Source: JAUZRW01 sp964549915 (lineage in GTDB: Bacteria; Chloroflexota; Anaerolineae; Aggregatilineales; Phototrophicaceae). From it: 64,000 nt of DNA. A program made the translations under genes and the position numbers. Below, in pieces: positions 8,043 to 17,122 of this stretch. The stretch spans positions 1 to 64,000 of the forward strand of contig CAZJWX010000001.1 of NCBI GenBank assembly GCA_964549915.1, written 5' to 3'. Position 1 is the first letter of the stretch, and each line of letters begins with the position of its first letter. Below the pieces are notes generated by a model that saw nothing but the letters and a program-made list of their open reading frames with translations, was not told the origin of the DNA and did no database searches.

Positions 8043-9641
8043 TCAACCCTCAATGCGCTGTGCCTCATCGCTGAGGACGCCCGCGTCTCCCGCGTACTGC
8101 TCGCGCAGCGTGCGCTTCAGGACTTTTCCGGCAGCATTGCGCGGTAGCTCCTCCACGAAGGCCACGTGCGACGGCACTTTGAACTTGGCGAGGTTCGCCT
8201 TGCAATGCTCAATGATCGTCTCCGCTGCCAGTTCGACCTCCGGTTTGCAGACGACAATCGCCATGCCAGTTTCGCCCCAACGTTCGTGTGGCACGCCGAT
8301 TACTGCGACATCCGCGATGCCTTCTAGATGGAAGATGACCTGTTCCACTTCCGCCGGATACACGTTCTCTCCACCGCTGATGTACATATCTTTGTAGCGA
8401 TCGACGATGTAGATGCAGCCGTCGTCGTCAATCAATCCGGCGTCACCGCTGTGTACCCAGCGCGTCCCGGTATCGTCCACCTCGAAGTCTTTTTCGTTGG
8501 CTTCCGGCCGATTCCAATAGCCGGGAGTGATGTTGGGGCCGCCCACCAGCACCTCGCCGACTTCGCCGACGGGCATGTCGTTCAGGTTGTCGTCCACGAT
8601 GCGCACGCGCGTATGCAGCAGCGGACGGCCTACGCTGGTCGGCTTCCTCAGTGCGCGGCGCTTGTCGATCAAGAAGACCGTCGGGCTGGTCTCGGTCATG
8701 CCGAAGCCTGACTGCACGATGATGCCACGCTCTGCGTACTGTTTCAGCAGGGCAGCGGGCATGGGTGCGCCGCCACAGCCCCAGGATTTGATGCGGCTGA
8801 GGTCGGTGTTGTCGAAGTCTTCATGTTGGCTCATGAAGAGGTAAATCGCCGGGACGCCGAAGAAGCAATTCACGCCCAATTCCGGGTCGCTGAGCGTCTT
8901 CAACGTCAGGCCGGGATCGTATTCGCGGGCGATGATGTTCGTCCCGCCGTGATGGAAGAGCGGGTTGGCGTACAGATTCAGGCCGCCGGTGTGGAAGAGG
9001 GGCAGCACCACATAGCTGACGCTGTCCTTGTTCAAGCCTGCCGGGGTGCTGATATTGACCATGTTCCAGAAGGTCATGCCGTGCGTGATGAGCACGCCCT
9101 TGGGGCGTCCCGTCGTGCCAGAGGTGTACATGATCGTCATCACGGTGTCATGCGTGGTCTTGGGATCCATGACGACTTCCGCTGTGGTGCTGGCGATGGC
9201 GTCTTCGTAGTGCGGGTTGTCGTCTGCCGGGGTGGCGTTGTTGTAGTCAATGCGCAGCACATTCTGAATGCCGGATTCCGCCACCAACTGCGGCACGCTC
9301 TGCGCAAATTCGCTATCATAGACCAGCGCCTTCGCTTCGGCATCGTTCACGATGAAGAGCAGTTCCGGCACGGCGAGACGCCAGTTCAGCGGCAGCATGA
9401 CCGCACCCAACTTGACGCAGGCGAACTGAAATTCGAAGAATTCAGAGCAGTTTTTGGCGAGGATGGCGACATGATCCCCCGCTTTGATGCCCCAGGAGTC
9501 GCGCATGAAGGCCGCCAGGCGTCCGACGCGCTCATTCATCTGCGCGTAGGTGAAGTGGCTTCCGCTGGTCTGGTCGATCATGGCGAGTTTTTCGGGGGTT
9601 CGGTCAGCGTGGAAGGCGATCCAATCCGAGGCTAAAACCAT
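8043..9641 (-). CDS. AMP-forming acyl-CoA synthetase (fatty-acid--CoA ligase family)
   Basis: A 532-residue member of the adenylate-forming superfamily that activates a carboxylic acid as acyl-AMP and then transfers it to CoA. Motifs are complete: the P-loop YTSGTTGRPKG, the GFGMTETSP segment, the hinge region DRYKDMYISGGENVYPAEVE and the catalytic lysine of NAAGKVLKR near the C-terminus. The pattern resembles medium/long-chain acyl-CoA synthetases; the exact chain length cannot be read. AAGGAG eight bases before the ATG at 9641 fixes the start. No beta-oxidation genes lie nearby. Its upstream region is shared with the divergent histidine kinase gene. Confidence 0.92.
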   Translation of the reverse strand: MVLASDWIAFHADRTPEKLAMIDQTSGSHFTYAQMNERVGRLAAFMRDSWGIKAGDHVAILAKNCSEFFEFQFACVKLGAVMLPLNWRLAVPELLFIVNDAEAKALVYDSEFAQSVPQLVAESGIQNVLRIDYNNATPADDNPHYEDAIASTTAEVVMDPKTTHDTVMTIMYTSGTTGRPKGVLITHGMTFWNMVNISTPAGLNKDSVSYVVLPLFHTGGLNLYANPLFHHGGTNIIAREYDPGLTLKTLSDPELGVNCFFGVPAIYLFMSQHEDFDNTDLSRIKSWGCGGAPMPAALLKQYAERGIIVQSGFGMTETSPTVFLIDKRRALRKPTSVGRPLLHTRVRIVDDNLNDMPVGEVGEVLVGGPNITPGYWNRPEANEKDFEVDDTGTRWVHSGDAGLIDDDGCIYIVDRYKDMYISGGENVYPAEVEQVIFHLEGIADVAVIGVPHERWGETGMAIVVCKPEVELAAETIIEHCKANLAKFKVPSHVAFVEELPRNAAGKVLKRTLREQYAGDAGVLSDEAQRIEG

Positions 9642-9902
9642 CTTGCAAGCTCCTTTATGAAGGTCATTTTTTGAAGACTCGTTCTGTCGCAGGACAGATG
9701 AAGATTCTCACAGAAAAGCCGTTGGTGTAGCAAAACATACAACCAGTCTGGTAATGGTAACAGTATACCAGGGAACAAAAAGCCCTCAGTGCGACATTCC
9801 ACATGATTCTCCCTGCGCATTTCACCCTTTATGCACGAAGTCCGCACCTTGTGCTACGCTGTCTTAGAGAGCAGATCATTAATTCGGGGCGTAGCGCAGA
9901 TT

Positions 9903-11318
9903 ATGACGCAACTTTTCCTCAACCAAGTGTCGCTGCCAGGGCGCGTATGGGTCTTCCTGACGGAACCATCGGCTGCCCTCACGGATTCCAATTTGCGGCG
10001 GCGGGCGCGGCTGGCGGCGGTGACAACGCTGATCGCCAGCTTCTTCAGCGTGTTGGCCAATGTCATCGGCATTGCGACCAGTCCGCTGGCTCCGCTCATC
10101 GCCCTGACCGCCTATGGTTTCAGCCGCACGCGCTTTTTCGAGTTCGGCATGGGCGCGATGGTTTTCGTCTTCACCAGCATCGTCTTCTACAACATCATCA
10201 CAAGCCCATCGGACATCACACGCACCCAACTGGTCTTCATCGTGCTGCCGTTATTCATCGCTGCCCCCATGCTGAACTTCCGCTTCCTGATGTTCCTGGC
10301 GTTGCTGGGTGCGGCGGGTGCCTTCAATTTGCAGCGCAATGGCCCCGCAGGCGTGCAGGGATTGGTCGCCATTGAAGCCGGGTTTGTGGTTGTTGTGTCA
10401 GCGCTGATCCTGATCATCACAGCGGTACAGCAGCGTTACTTGATTGAGCCGCAGCTAGAAGAACTGCGCCGCGCACGTCGTGAGCAAGAACGCGCCAATG
10501 CCGAACTGGAAGCGGCCAACCGCGAAGTGCGCAACTTCGCCTACATCGTCGCCCACGATCTGCGGACTCCGGTAGTGAATTTCCAGGGCTTCGTAGAGGA
10601 GATCGAATTCGCGCTGGAAGAGGTCGATGAGCCACTGCGTCGCGCACAGGGTTCGCTGCCTGAAACGGAACAGATGCTGCTGAGCGATACCTTCGCCGTT
10701 GACATCCCGGATTCGCTGCACCACCTGAAATCGTCTACCGAGCGCATGAACCAGATGTTGATGGCCGTGCTCGATCTTGCGCGGCAGGGACGGCGGGAAT
10801 TTCAGCGTACAAAGGTCGATACTGAACTGGTCATCCGCGAGATCACCAATACACTACGGCTCGATCACGTCCGGCTGCACATCCACCATATGCCGACCGT
10901 CGTCGCGGATCGTGTCGCCTTGCAGCAGATTTTCGGCAATTTGCTGGATAATGCCGTGAAATACCTCGATCCGGCGCGTCCCGGACGGGTTGAAATCTGG
11001 GCGACGGTCGATGAGCACGAAACGACCTTCCACGTGCAGGACAACGGGCGCGGCATCGCACCGGACGACCACGAGAAAATCTTGCAGCCATTCCGTCGTG
11101 CCCGCAATACCGCAGACGTTGCGGGTGCGGGCATGGGCCTGGCCTATGTACAGACCCTGATCCGGCGGCTGGGAGGGCGCATCTGGTTCGACTCAGAGCC
11201 GGACATCGGCACGACTTTCCACTTCACGCTGCCAAGCACTGAACTGGACGAATACAGCAGCATCATCGACACACAAACGGTGCGTATTCCACAAGCTTTG
11301 CTGCAACCAGGAGCATAA
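9903..11318 (+). CDS. Membrane sensor histidine kinase, phytochrome-kinase-like catalytic part
   Basis: About 471 residues. Residues 35-175 contain five or six hydrophobic helices that make up the whole sensor region, with no PAS, GAF or periplasmic domain. A short coiled coil (residues 183-210) leads to the H-box VAHDLRTPV with phospho-acceptor His218, then an unusually long dimerisation helix-loop of the kind seen in bacteriophytochrome-type kinases (PETEQMLLSDTF, IPDSLHHL). The ATP domain has the N-box NLLDNAVKYL, G1 DNGRGIAP and G2 GAGMGLAYV. The start at 9903 is preferred over 9831 but its ribosome site is weak. It is five bases from the response regulator, so they form an operon and a matched pair. 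Confidence 0.88.
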   Translation: MTQLFLNQVSLPGRVWVFLTEPSAALTDSNLRRRARLAAVTTLIASFFSVLANVIGIATSPLAPLIALTAYGFSRTRFFEFGMGAMVFVFTSIVFYNIITSPSDITRTQLVFIVLPLFIAAPMLNFRFLMFLALLGAAGAFNLQRNGPAGVQGLVAIEAGFVVVVSALILIITAVQQRYLIEPQLEELRRARREQERANAELEAANREVRNFAYIVAHDLRTPVVNFQGFVEEIEFALEEVDEPLRRAQGSLPETEQMLLSDTFAVDIPDSLHHLKSSTERMNQMLMAVLDLARQGRREFQRTKVDTELVIREITNTLRLDHVRLHIHHMPTVVADRVALQQIFGNLLDNAVKYLDPARPGRVEIWATVDEHETTFHVQDNGRGIAPDDHEKILQPFRRARNTADVAGAGMGLAYVQTLIRRLGGRIWFDSEPDIGTTFHFTLPSTELDEYSSIIDTQTVRIPQALLQPGA

Positions 11319-11323
11319 ATCTC

Positions 11324-11737
11324 ATGAATCCACAAAAACTCTTGCTGGTCGAAGATGAACCGGGACACGTCAAACTCATCTCGCGCAATTTGAAGCGCAT
11401 TGGTTGGGAAGGCGAAATTCAGGTATTCGATGATGGCGAACCTGCCATCGAATTGCTGCTGCGGCGCGGCGAATATGCAGAGGTCGAACTTCCCGCTGTG
11501 ATGCTGCTCGACCTGAATCTGCCGCGTGTGCCAGGGATCGAGGTCTTGCAGAAGATCGCGGACGAGCCGCTGGCGAGTCGCATTCCGGTCATCATCCTGA
11601 CAACTTCCGACGAGCCGGAAGACATCCACGCCTGCCAGCAATTGGGCTACAAAGAATACATGGTCAAGCCGCCCAATTATCATGCGCTGTATCACCGCAT
11701 CCAGCGCTTGATTGAGGAGACAGTCGAGCGCGAGTGA
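11324..11737 (+). CDS. Single-domain response regulator, Rcp1-like
   Basis: A 137-residue receiver domain with no output domain. The acidic pair is ED in LLVEDEPGH, the phosphorylated Asp is D63 in MLLDLNLPR, the switch Thr is in ILTTSDEPED and the conserved Lys is in YMVKPPNYH. The insert after the first helix (IGWEGEIQVFDDGEPAIELL) and the N-x-PR-x-G-x-E segment are typical of Rcp1-type regulators that accept phosphate from phytochrome-like kinases. The start lies five bases after the kinase stop. Output must go through protein-protein contact or a phosphorelay. Confidence 0.9.
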   Translation: MNPQKLLLVEDEPGHVKLISRNLKRIGWEGEIQVFDDGEPAIELLLRRGEYAEVELPAVMLLDLNLPRVPGIEVLQKIADEPLASRIPVIILTTSDEPEDIHACQQLGYKEYMVKPPNYHALYHRIQRLIEETVERE

Positions 11738-11914
11738 CTCGCTGAAGGTCAGGCGATTGCCCTTGACCCCCGGCGCGGAGTCTGCTCTAATGATTGATGT
11801 CACAGCGGGTCATGAATGGTCTTCGTGGCAACCTGTGATTTCTGACAAACCAGGTGTAAGGACAGAGGATGCGTCAGCGCGCCCAATAAATTGACTCAAT
11901 CGAGAGCAATTTCT

Positions 11915-12030
11915 GTTGTGGCGCTTCGATCCCTCAGCACGGCGGCCTGTCCGCTGCGGTAATCGCATCTTCTATATGAAGAAGCCTTTTGCTGCGCCAT
12001 GACGGAATCCCGTTGTGGCGCGTTTTGATT
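11915..12030 (+). promoter_or_regulatory. Candidate attenuator with competing terminator and antiterminator
   Basis: A terminator hairpin pairs 11994-12005 with 12010-12021 (12 bp including two G-U pairs, tetraloop AATC) and is followed by GTTTTGATT. The 3' arm sequence GTTGTGGCGC (12012-12021) also occurs exactly at 11915-11924, so the 5' arm can pair with either copy. Those two structures exclude each other, the usual logic of antitermination. A nine-codon frame (see leader ORF) ends inside the 5' arm. The ABC-F start codon is 43 bases after the T-run. Structure is seen; function is inferred. Confidence 0.55.
11976..12002 (+). CDS. Possible leader peptide MKKPFAAP
   Basis: ATG followed by seven sense codons (Lys Lys Pro Phe Ala Ala Pro) and TGA. 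The stop codon lies in the 5' arm of the terminator stem, so a ribosome on this frame would cover the arm. Leader peptides placed like this control many ABC-F resistance genes. Against it: no clear Shine-Dalgarno, and its ATG lies in the 3' arm region of a small hairpin (CTTC 11969-11972 with GAAG 11978-11981). Translation is unproven. Confidence 0.3.
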   Translation: MKKPFAAP

Positions 12031-12072
12031 CCGCCACTCGCCATGCCACTCAGAACATGACGGGAGGTCAAC

Positions 12073-13746
12073 ATGACCCACGAAATTGTACACCTGGAGA
12101 ACATCCACAAGTCCTACGGCATGAACACCGTCCTGGATGGGGCGAGCCTGGTGCTGAACCGGGGCGAACGCGCTGCCCTGGTCGGGGAGAACGGCACGGG
12201 TAAGACCACCCTGGCGCGTATCATCATCGGACGAGAAGAAGCTGACGGCGGCCTGCTGCGGTTGGCTCCTGGCGCAACGGTGGGCTACCTGCCGCAGGAA
12301 GTCAGCGCCGAGGTGAGAATCAGTGTGCAGCAGTATCTGGAAGAAGCGACGGGAGAAATCGCCAGCCTGCGCACTCGGATGCAGCAGCTCGAAGCCCGGA
12401 TGGCGCAATCGCTTGCCGCCGACGAGATGCAGCGCGTGCTGACGGAATACGGCGCAGCGCAAGAGCAGTTCGAGCGGCGCGGCGGTTACGACATCGACTC
12501 GCAGATTGAACGCATCTTCGCCGGGCTGGGAATCAGCTATATTGATCCGGAACGTCCGCTGCACACGCTCAGCGGCGGGGAGCGCACCCGGGTCGCGCTG
12601 ACGGCCTTGCTGCTGCGCTCGCCTGATTTGCTGCTGCTGGATGAGCCGACCAATCACCTGGATTTCGCAGGGATCGAATGGCTGGAGACCTACCTCTCCA
12701 GCTACGACAATGCGCTGCTGCTCATCACGCATGATCGCGTCTTCATCAATCGCGTTGCCAATGTGATCGTGGAACTGCATCCCAGGCGACGCACATTGCA
12801 AACGTACTTCGGCACGTATGACGAGTACATCGCCGAACGCGAGCGCCAGTACGAACAGCAGGTCGATGCTTACAACGCGCAGCAGGCCGAGCGCAAGTCG
12901 TTGCAGCAGTTGATCCGGCTCCAGCAGCACAACCGCAAGACGCAGGGGCGCTTCAGCGACAGCGGCGATAAATTCCTCAAGCACTTCAAGCGCGAACGGG
13001 GTGAGTCGCTGCAGAGCAAGGAGATCCGTGACGCCAAGCAGCGCCTGAATGTGCTGGAAGCGGAGAAACTGGCGAATCCACGCCATGAGTGGCGCGTCGA
13101 GTTTCGCTTTCAACCGCAGCCGCTTCCCAGCGCTGAACCGCTGCGGCTGGTCAACCTCAGCAAATCCTTCGGTGGTGTGCCGGTGCTGGATGCGATCACA
13201 GCGACCGTCTACAACGGGGAGCGCGTAGTGCTGGTCGCCCCGAACGGCAGCGGCAAGACCACGCTGCTGCGCATCATCATGGGCCTGGAAGCGCCGGATA
13301 GCGGGCGCGTCAATCTCACGAAGAGCGTCGTCATGGGCTATCTCGACCAAGAAGGGGAGACGCTGGACGGTTCGCTCACGGTGCTGGAAGCCTACGAGCA
13401 GGTCGCGATGGGAAGCGTAGGGGAAGTTCAGGCCGAACTGCACCGCAGCGGTCTCTTCAGCGATGCCGCGCTGCTGCACAAGCGGGTCGATGAACTCAGC
13501 GTGGGGCAGCGGCGTAAGCTCGGCCTGGCGCGGATCATCGCGGCGCAGGCCAATCTACTGCTGCTGGACGAGCCGACCAATCATCTCGATCCGCTGAGCC
13601 TGGAAGCCCTGGAAGCAGCCTTGATTGACTTCCCAGGGGCGATCCTGGCGGTGTCGCATGATCGGCGCTTCGTGGAACGAGTCGCCACGCGCATCTGGCA
13701 CCTGGAAGGGGGCGCATTGCGCGAAGCCGTGGAACTGTCCTCATGA
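12073..13746 (+). CDS. ABC-F family ribosome-associated ATPase
   Basis: A 557-residue soluble protein with two ATP-binding domains and no membrane domain, the ABC-F layout. Such proteins bind the ribosomal E site; some protect against antibiotics and others are translation factors. Domain 1 has Walker A GENGTGKTT (about residues 38-46), signature LSGGERTRVAL and Walker B LLLLDEPTNHLD. Domain 2 has APNGSGKTT, the variant signature LSVGQRRKLGL and again LLLLDEPTNHLD. A long charged linker of about 90 residues separates them, rich in Gln, Arg and Lys, as expected for the P-site tRNA interaction motif. GGGAGG just upstream fixes the start. The attenuator-like leader favours an antibiotic-inducible role, but resistance specificity cannot be read. 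Confidence 0.9.
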   Translation: MTHEIVHLENIHKSYGMNTVLDGASLVLNRGERAALVGENGTGKTTLARIIIGREEADGGLLRLAPGATVGYLPQEVSAEVRISVQQYLEEATGEIASLRTRMQQLEARMAQSLAADEMQRVLTEYGAAQEQFERRGGYDIDSQIERIFAGLGISYIDPERPLHTLSGGERTRVALTALLLRSPDLLLLDEPTNHLDFAGIEWLETYLSSYDNALLLITHDRVFINRVANVIVELHPRRRTLQTYFGTYDEYIAERERQYEQQVDAYNAQQAERKSLQQLIRLQQHNRKTQGRFSDSGDKFLKHFKRERGESLQSKEIRDAKQRLNVLEAEKLANPRHEWRVEFRFQPQPLPSAEPLRLVNLSKSFGGVPVLDAITATVYNGERVVLVAPNGSGKTTLLRIIMGLEAPDSGRVNLTKSVVMGYLDQEGETLDGSLTVLEAYEQVAMGSVGEVQAELHRSGLFSDAALLHKRVDELSVGQRRKLGLARIIAAQANLLLLDEPTNHLDPLSLEALEAALIDFPGAILAVSHDRRFVERVATRIWHLEGGALREAVELSS

Positions 13747-13817
13747 GGCGGCACGGTAGCGCCGAGGATCGCATCGGGTGGACGCGGAACAGTGCCCACC
13801 CGTCGAAAAGCAACCGA

Positions 13818-16226
13818 TCAGTTCTGCGGGACGAGGTGGATCACCGTCACCCCGCTGCCGCCTTCGTTGGGGGGCGCTCCGGTGACTTTGCTCACCAGGG
13901 CGTGATGCCCCACGAAGTCGCGCACGGCGGTACGCAGCTTGCCCGTCCCCTTGCCGTGAATGATGCGCCCGAAGGGCAAACCCGCCATGTAGGCTGCGTC
14001 AATGTAGTGATCCAGCCGTTCCAGCGCTTCTTCGATGCGTTCGCCACGCAAGTCGAGTTCCATCCCCGGTGATTCGATCTTAGGGCGGGGTGTCATGGTG
14101 GCGGACTTGCGGCGCTCCTGCTGCTTCTGGCGGGCTTCATCTGCGCGGCGTTCGGAGCGGTTGCGCTTGCGGATGTCGCTGTATTTGGCGCGGACGCGCA
14201 GCGTGCCCACCTGGACGACGGCTTCTTTCTCTTCCAATTCAGCGATCACGCCTTCGGAATTGAGCGTATCCAGGAAGACCGTATCCCCCAGGCGCGGCTG
14301 CCAGTCCACATCATCCAGGCGTTCTACCTCATCTTCGCCGTCGAGCGGTTCCTGCGTCCAGGCGATCATCTTATCGGCAGCTTGCTGCAGCGCCTGAACT
14401 TTCTCCAGCGGCATGCCCGCCATGCGCATGTCCTTGCGCAGGCGCTTGATCTCATTGCGAACTTCTTCCAGGTCAGCTTCAGCGCGGGTGCGGGCAGTGC
14501 GCAAGATGTCGCGGCGTTCGTCTTCAATGTTGGCGAGGCGTTCCTGGAGTTCATCGCGCTGGCGGGCGGCTTGCTCGCGCAGTTGGGCGATTTCGGCGTG
14601 CTGCTCGCGGATTTCGTGCCGCGTGCGCTGAATCTCGTCCAGCAAATCATCGGCAACCAGTTCTTCCGTCGCTACCATGCCGCGTGCTTCATCGATGATC
14701 TCCTCTGGCAGGCCGAGGCGGCTGGCGATGGCCAGCGCGTTCGAACGACCCGGCAGGCCGACGATCAGCCGGTAGGTGGGTGCCAGGGTCTCCAGGTTGA
14801 ATTCCACGCTGGCATTGCGCACGCCTGGGGTCTCCACACCGTAGATCTTCAGTTCCGGGTGGTGCGTGCTGACCATCGTCGTCACGCGATCTTTGCGCAG
14901 TCGGTTCAGCAGCGCCCGCGCCAGCGCCGACCCTTCGGTCGGGTCGGTTCCCGCGCCCACTTCATCGAGGATCACCAAGGAGCGTTCATCGCATTCGCGC
15001 AGGATGTTGATGATGTTGGTCATATGCGAGGAGAAGGTCGAGAGCGACTGCTCAATGCTCTGTTCATCGCCAATATCGGCGAAGATGCCTTCGAAGACGC
15101 TGATCTGCGCTTCTTCCGCCGGGACGTGTAGCCCCGCCTGCGCCATCAGCGAGAGCAGGCCGACGGTCTTCAGTGAGACGGTCTTGCCGCCCGTATTCGG
15201 CCCTGTGATGACCATGACCCAGGTGCCGTCATCAAATTCGATGTCAATGGGCACCACGTCTTCGCCCAGCAAGGGATGCCGCGCCGATTTGTAGGTGATG
15301 GTGCTGCCGGGGTGTTCCGGGCGCTTTTTGTTGGTGAAGGGGACGAGCCTGGGCTGCACGGCGTCAATCTCGTTGGCGTAGTGTGCCTTCGCCAGCGTGA
15401 AATCCAGGTAGCCCAGAATCTCGACGGTGCGCACGACTTCTTCGCTGGCATCACCGACCAACTGCGTCAGTTCCGCCAGGATGCGCCGGACTTCCTTCTC
15501 TTCTTCGATTTGCAATTCGCGCCACTGATTATTCATCTCGACCGTCTCCATCGGTTCGATGAAGAGCGTAGCGCCAGACGACGACGAATCGTGGACGATG
15601 CCCTTGATCTTGCCCTTGTGCTCGGCCTTCAGCGGAATTACATAGCGTCCGCTGCGCTGCGTGACGATGGCCTCTTGCAGCATAGGCTGGTTGCGCTTGT
15701 TGTTGACGATGCTCTGCAAGCGCGATTGCAGGCGGTCGTGAGTGACTTTCAGGTCACGCCGGATGATGGCGAGGCGGGCGCTGGCGTTATCCTTGACATC
15801 GCCGTTATCGTCAATGCAGCGCTCAATCGAATCTTGCAGGGCCTGCGTATCTTCGATCTCGTTGGCGATTTCGACCATCAGCGGATACTGACCTTTGTAC
15901 TTGTTCAGGTTGCGCTTGATGATCGTCCCGCGACGCAGGGTATAGCGAATGTCGAGCAGAACCCCGGCGTCAATGATGACGCCGCGCTGTGCATTCAGCG
16001 CTACATCGCGCACATCGCGCGCGCCACCCAGGGAATAGGCGTGGCCTTCGACCAGCATTTCGATCACTTCCGCCGTTTCGCGCTGCCAGACTCGCGCTTC
16101 TTCCAGGTCAACAGAAGGCAGCAATTCCCGCGCCATCTCCGCCCCGGCGCTGAAGGAGGTGTGGCGGGCGAGCCGCTCCATGATTTTGTCAAATTCCAGG
16201 GTAACCAGTGTTTTTTCGCTAATCAT
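13818..16226 (-). CDS. mutS2: MutS2 ATPase/endonuclease with Smr domain
   Basis: 802 residues, the normal size for MutS2, which acts in ribosome-collision rescue or suppression of recombination and not in mismatch repair. The ATPase domain shows Walker A GPNTGGKTVSLKT, Walker B SLVILDEVGAGTDPTEG and the signature-side STHHPELK. A coiled-coil region rich in Arg, Glu and Gln follows. The C-terminal Smr nuclease domain is complete, with LDLRG and HGKGTGKLR. The ATG at 16226 is chosen because the longer frame to 16460 begins with about 78 residues of unlike composition that reads through an intergenic region. It is last in the direction of transcription from murA, but a 420-base gap separates it from the gene before. 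Confidence 0.94.
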   Translation of the reverse strand: MISEKTLVTLEFDKIMERLARHTSFSAGAEMARELLPSVDLEEARVWQRETAEVIEMLVEGHAYSLGGARDVRDVALNAQRGVIIDAGVLLDIRYTLRRGTIIKRNLNKYKGQYPLMVEIANEIEDTQALQDSIERCIDDNGDVKDNASARLAIIRRDLKVTHDRLQSRLQSIVNNKRNQPMLQEAIVTQRSGRYVIPLKAEHKGKIKGIVHDSSSSGATLFIEPMETVEMNNQWRELQIEEEKEVRRILAELTQLVGDASEEVVRTVEILGYLDFTLAKAHYANEIDAVQPRLVPFTNKKRPEHPGSTITYKSARHPLLGEDVVPIDIEFDDGTWVMVITGPNTGGKTVSLKTVGLLSLMAQAGLHVPAEEAQISVFEGIFADIGDEQSIEQSLSTFSSHMTNIINILRECDERSLVILDEVGAGTDPTEGSALARALLNRLRKDRVTTMVSTHHPELKIYGVETPGVRNASVEFNLETLAPTYRLIVGLPGRSNALAIASRLGLPEEIIDEARGMVATEELVADDLLDEIQRTRHEIREQHAEIAQLREQAARQRDELQERLANIEDERRDILRTARTRAEADLEEVRNEIKRLRKDMRMAGMPLEKVQALQQAADKMIAWTQEPLDGEDEVERLDDVDWQPRLGDTVFLDTLNSEGVIAELEEKEAVVQVGTLRVRAKYSDIRKRNRSERRADEARQKQQERRKSATMTPRPKIESPGMELDLRGERIEEALERLDHYIDAAYMAGLPFGRIIHGKGTGKLRTAVRDFVGHHALVSKVTGAPPNEGGSGVTVIHLVPQN

Positions 16227-16645
16227 CTCGGTTCCAGAATCCAGGGTGCGATATGGTGTTGCATTGTATCCAGCGGGGGGCATGGCGTCAATTCTGGGGT
16301 TATTAGGGGCCTGTGAAGGGTCAGGTGGGGCAACTGTGCGGTTCTTATGTTGTCGCGCATCGTGTTGAGCAGTCGGTTCCCCCTCGCAAGCTGCGCCTGC
16401 TGCGCGAGCCGCGATTTGGTGCGCACGCCTTTTGCGGCGCAGGGGCGGGGCCAATGGCAAGATGCTTCGCTGCCAACCCGCCCTGGCGAGGGCATTCTGC
16501 TAGCAGAGAAGCCACTTACTGCTCTGTCCGGAAAACGTTCCGAAATCCTCCCCGAAGTCCCCTCCACTTCGTAAGAGGGGACTTGCACCGACTTGCCGGA
16601 GGATCGGGTACGAAGTGTTTTCTGCATACTTGCCGGATGCAGCAC
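16227..16645. other. Intergenic region with dispersed repeat copy
   Basis: 419 bases without a supported gene. It contains a 12-bp perfect palindrome TCTGCTAGCAGA (16496-16507) and one copy of a repeat found again at 20.4 kb. The repeat ends four bases before the stop codon of the next reverse-strand gene. Confidence 0.6.
16521..16642. repeat. Dispersed 122-bp repeat, copy 1
   Basis: Shares near-identical sequence with 20378-20498. Contains a small hairpin CGGAA/TTCCG at its left and a perfect 10-bp stem AAGTCCCCTC/GAGGGGACTT (16555-16564 with 16575-16584). The loop reads CACTTCGTA, the exact reverse complement of the loop in copy 2. No reading frame is shared in a way that suggests a protein. 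Confidence 0.85.
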
Positions 16646-17101
16646 TTACTTCTTCGGCGGGGTGACTTTGCCGTTGACGGCCTTCTTGACCTCTTTCAGC
16701 AGGAGTTCGCTGTTGTTGTAATCTCCCACGAGGGGAATATAGAGCACCAACCCCATCAGCGCGACCAGAATGCCGAAGATGCCGTTGCCCGCCAGCACCA
16801 TCAGCACGCCGACAATCAGCGCAAGGCCGATGACGATCCCAATGCGCTCACGGGGTACGCCGCTGGGGACGCGCCCTTCGATGACCGTAACTCCGCTCTC
16901 GCGCTTCATCTTGCCGCGCAGCCGCGTCTTGCGATAGAAGCGCCCCCCTACTGGTGTGGTCACCGAGAGGGTGAACTTGCCGCCCTTCTCGACACGACCA
17001 TCCATCGCAGGGCGTGCCTTGGTCGGCTTGGCCTCCATGCGATCTGTGAGGGCGCTCATGCATTGGCGAACGGTTTTGTCGGAGTAATAGATGAACTCCA
17101 C
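16646..17101 (-). CDS. Hypothetical membrane protein, 151 residues
   Basis: Not a recognised family. The first 85 residues are soluble and basic; residues about 86-104 (IGIVIGLALIVGVLMVLAG) and 108-127 form two closely spaced helices, followed by a short Lys-rich tail ending in VTPPKK. The start codon is GTG at 17099-17101, with GGAG eleven bases upstream; an ATG further in is possible. It begins 21 bases after the murA stop and is therefore probably cotranscribed with it. No motif links it to peptidoglycan synthesis. Confidence 0.6.
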   Translation of the reverse strand: MEFIYYSDKTVRQCMSALTDRMEAKPTKARPAMDGRVEKGGKFTLSVTTPVGGRFYRKTRLRGKMKRESGVTVIEGRVPSGVPRERIGIVIGLALIVGVLMVLAGNGIFGILVALMGLVLYIPLVGDYNNSELLLKEVKKAVNGKVTPPKK

Positions 17102-17122
17102 GAGGGGTTTGACTCCTGAAAA

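Larger units (their letters stand above)
11738..12072 (+). other. Leader region of the ABC-F gene
   Basis: 335 bases without a conventional gene. The distal part (11915-12030) carries a candidate attenuator, described separately. The proximal part holds a 35-codon in-frame stretch starting with ATG at 11790 that has no ribosome site and is not supported as a gene. Confidence 0.6.

Noticed and set aside
11790..11894. Second possible leader frame before the ABC-F gene
   Set aside because: The 34-codon frame from the ATG at 11790 has no ribosome site and does not overlap the hairpin arms, so it has no place in the attenuation model.
11896..13479. 527-codon open frame opposite the ABC-F gene
   Set aside because: The forward frame has both ATP-binding domains with all motifs; the reverse frame is Gln/Arg/His-rich noise.
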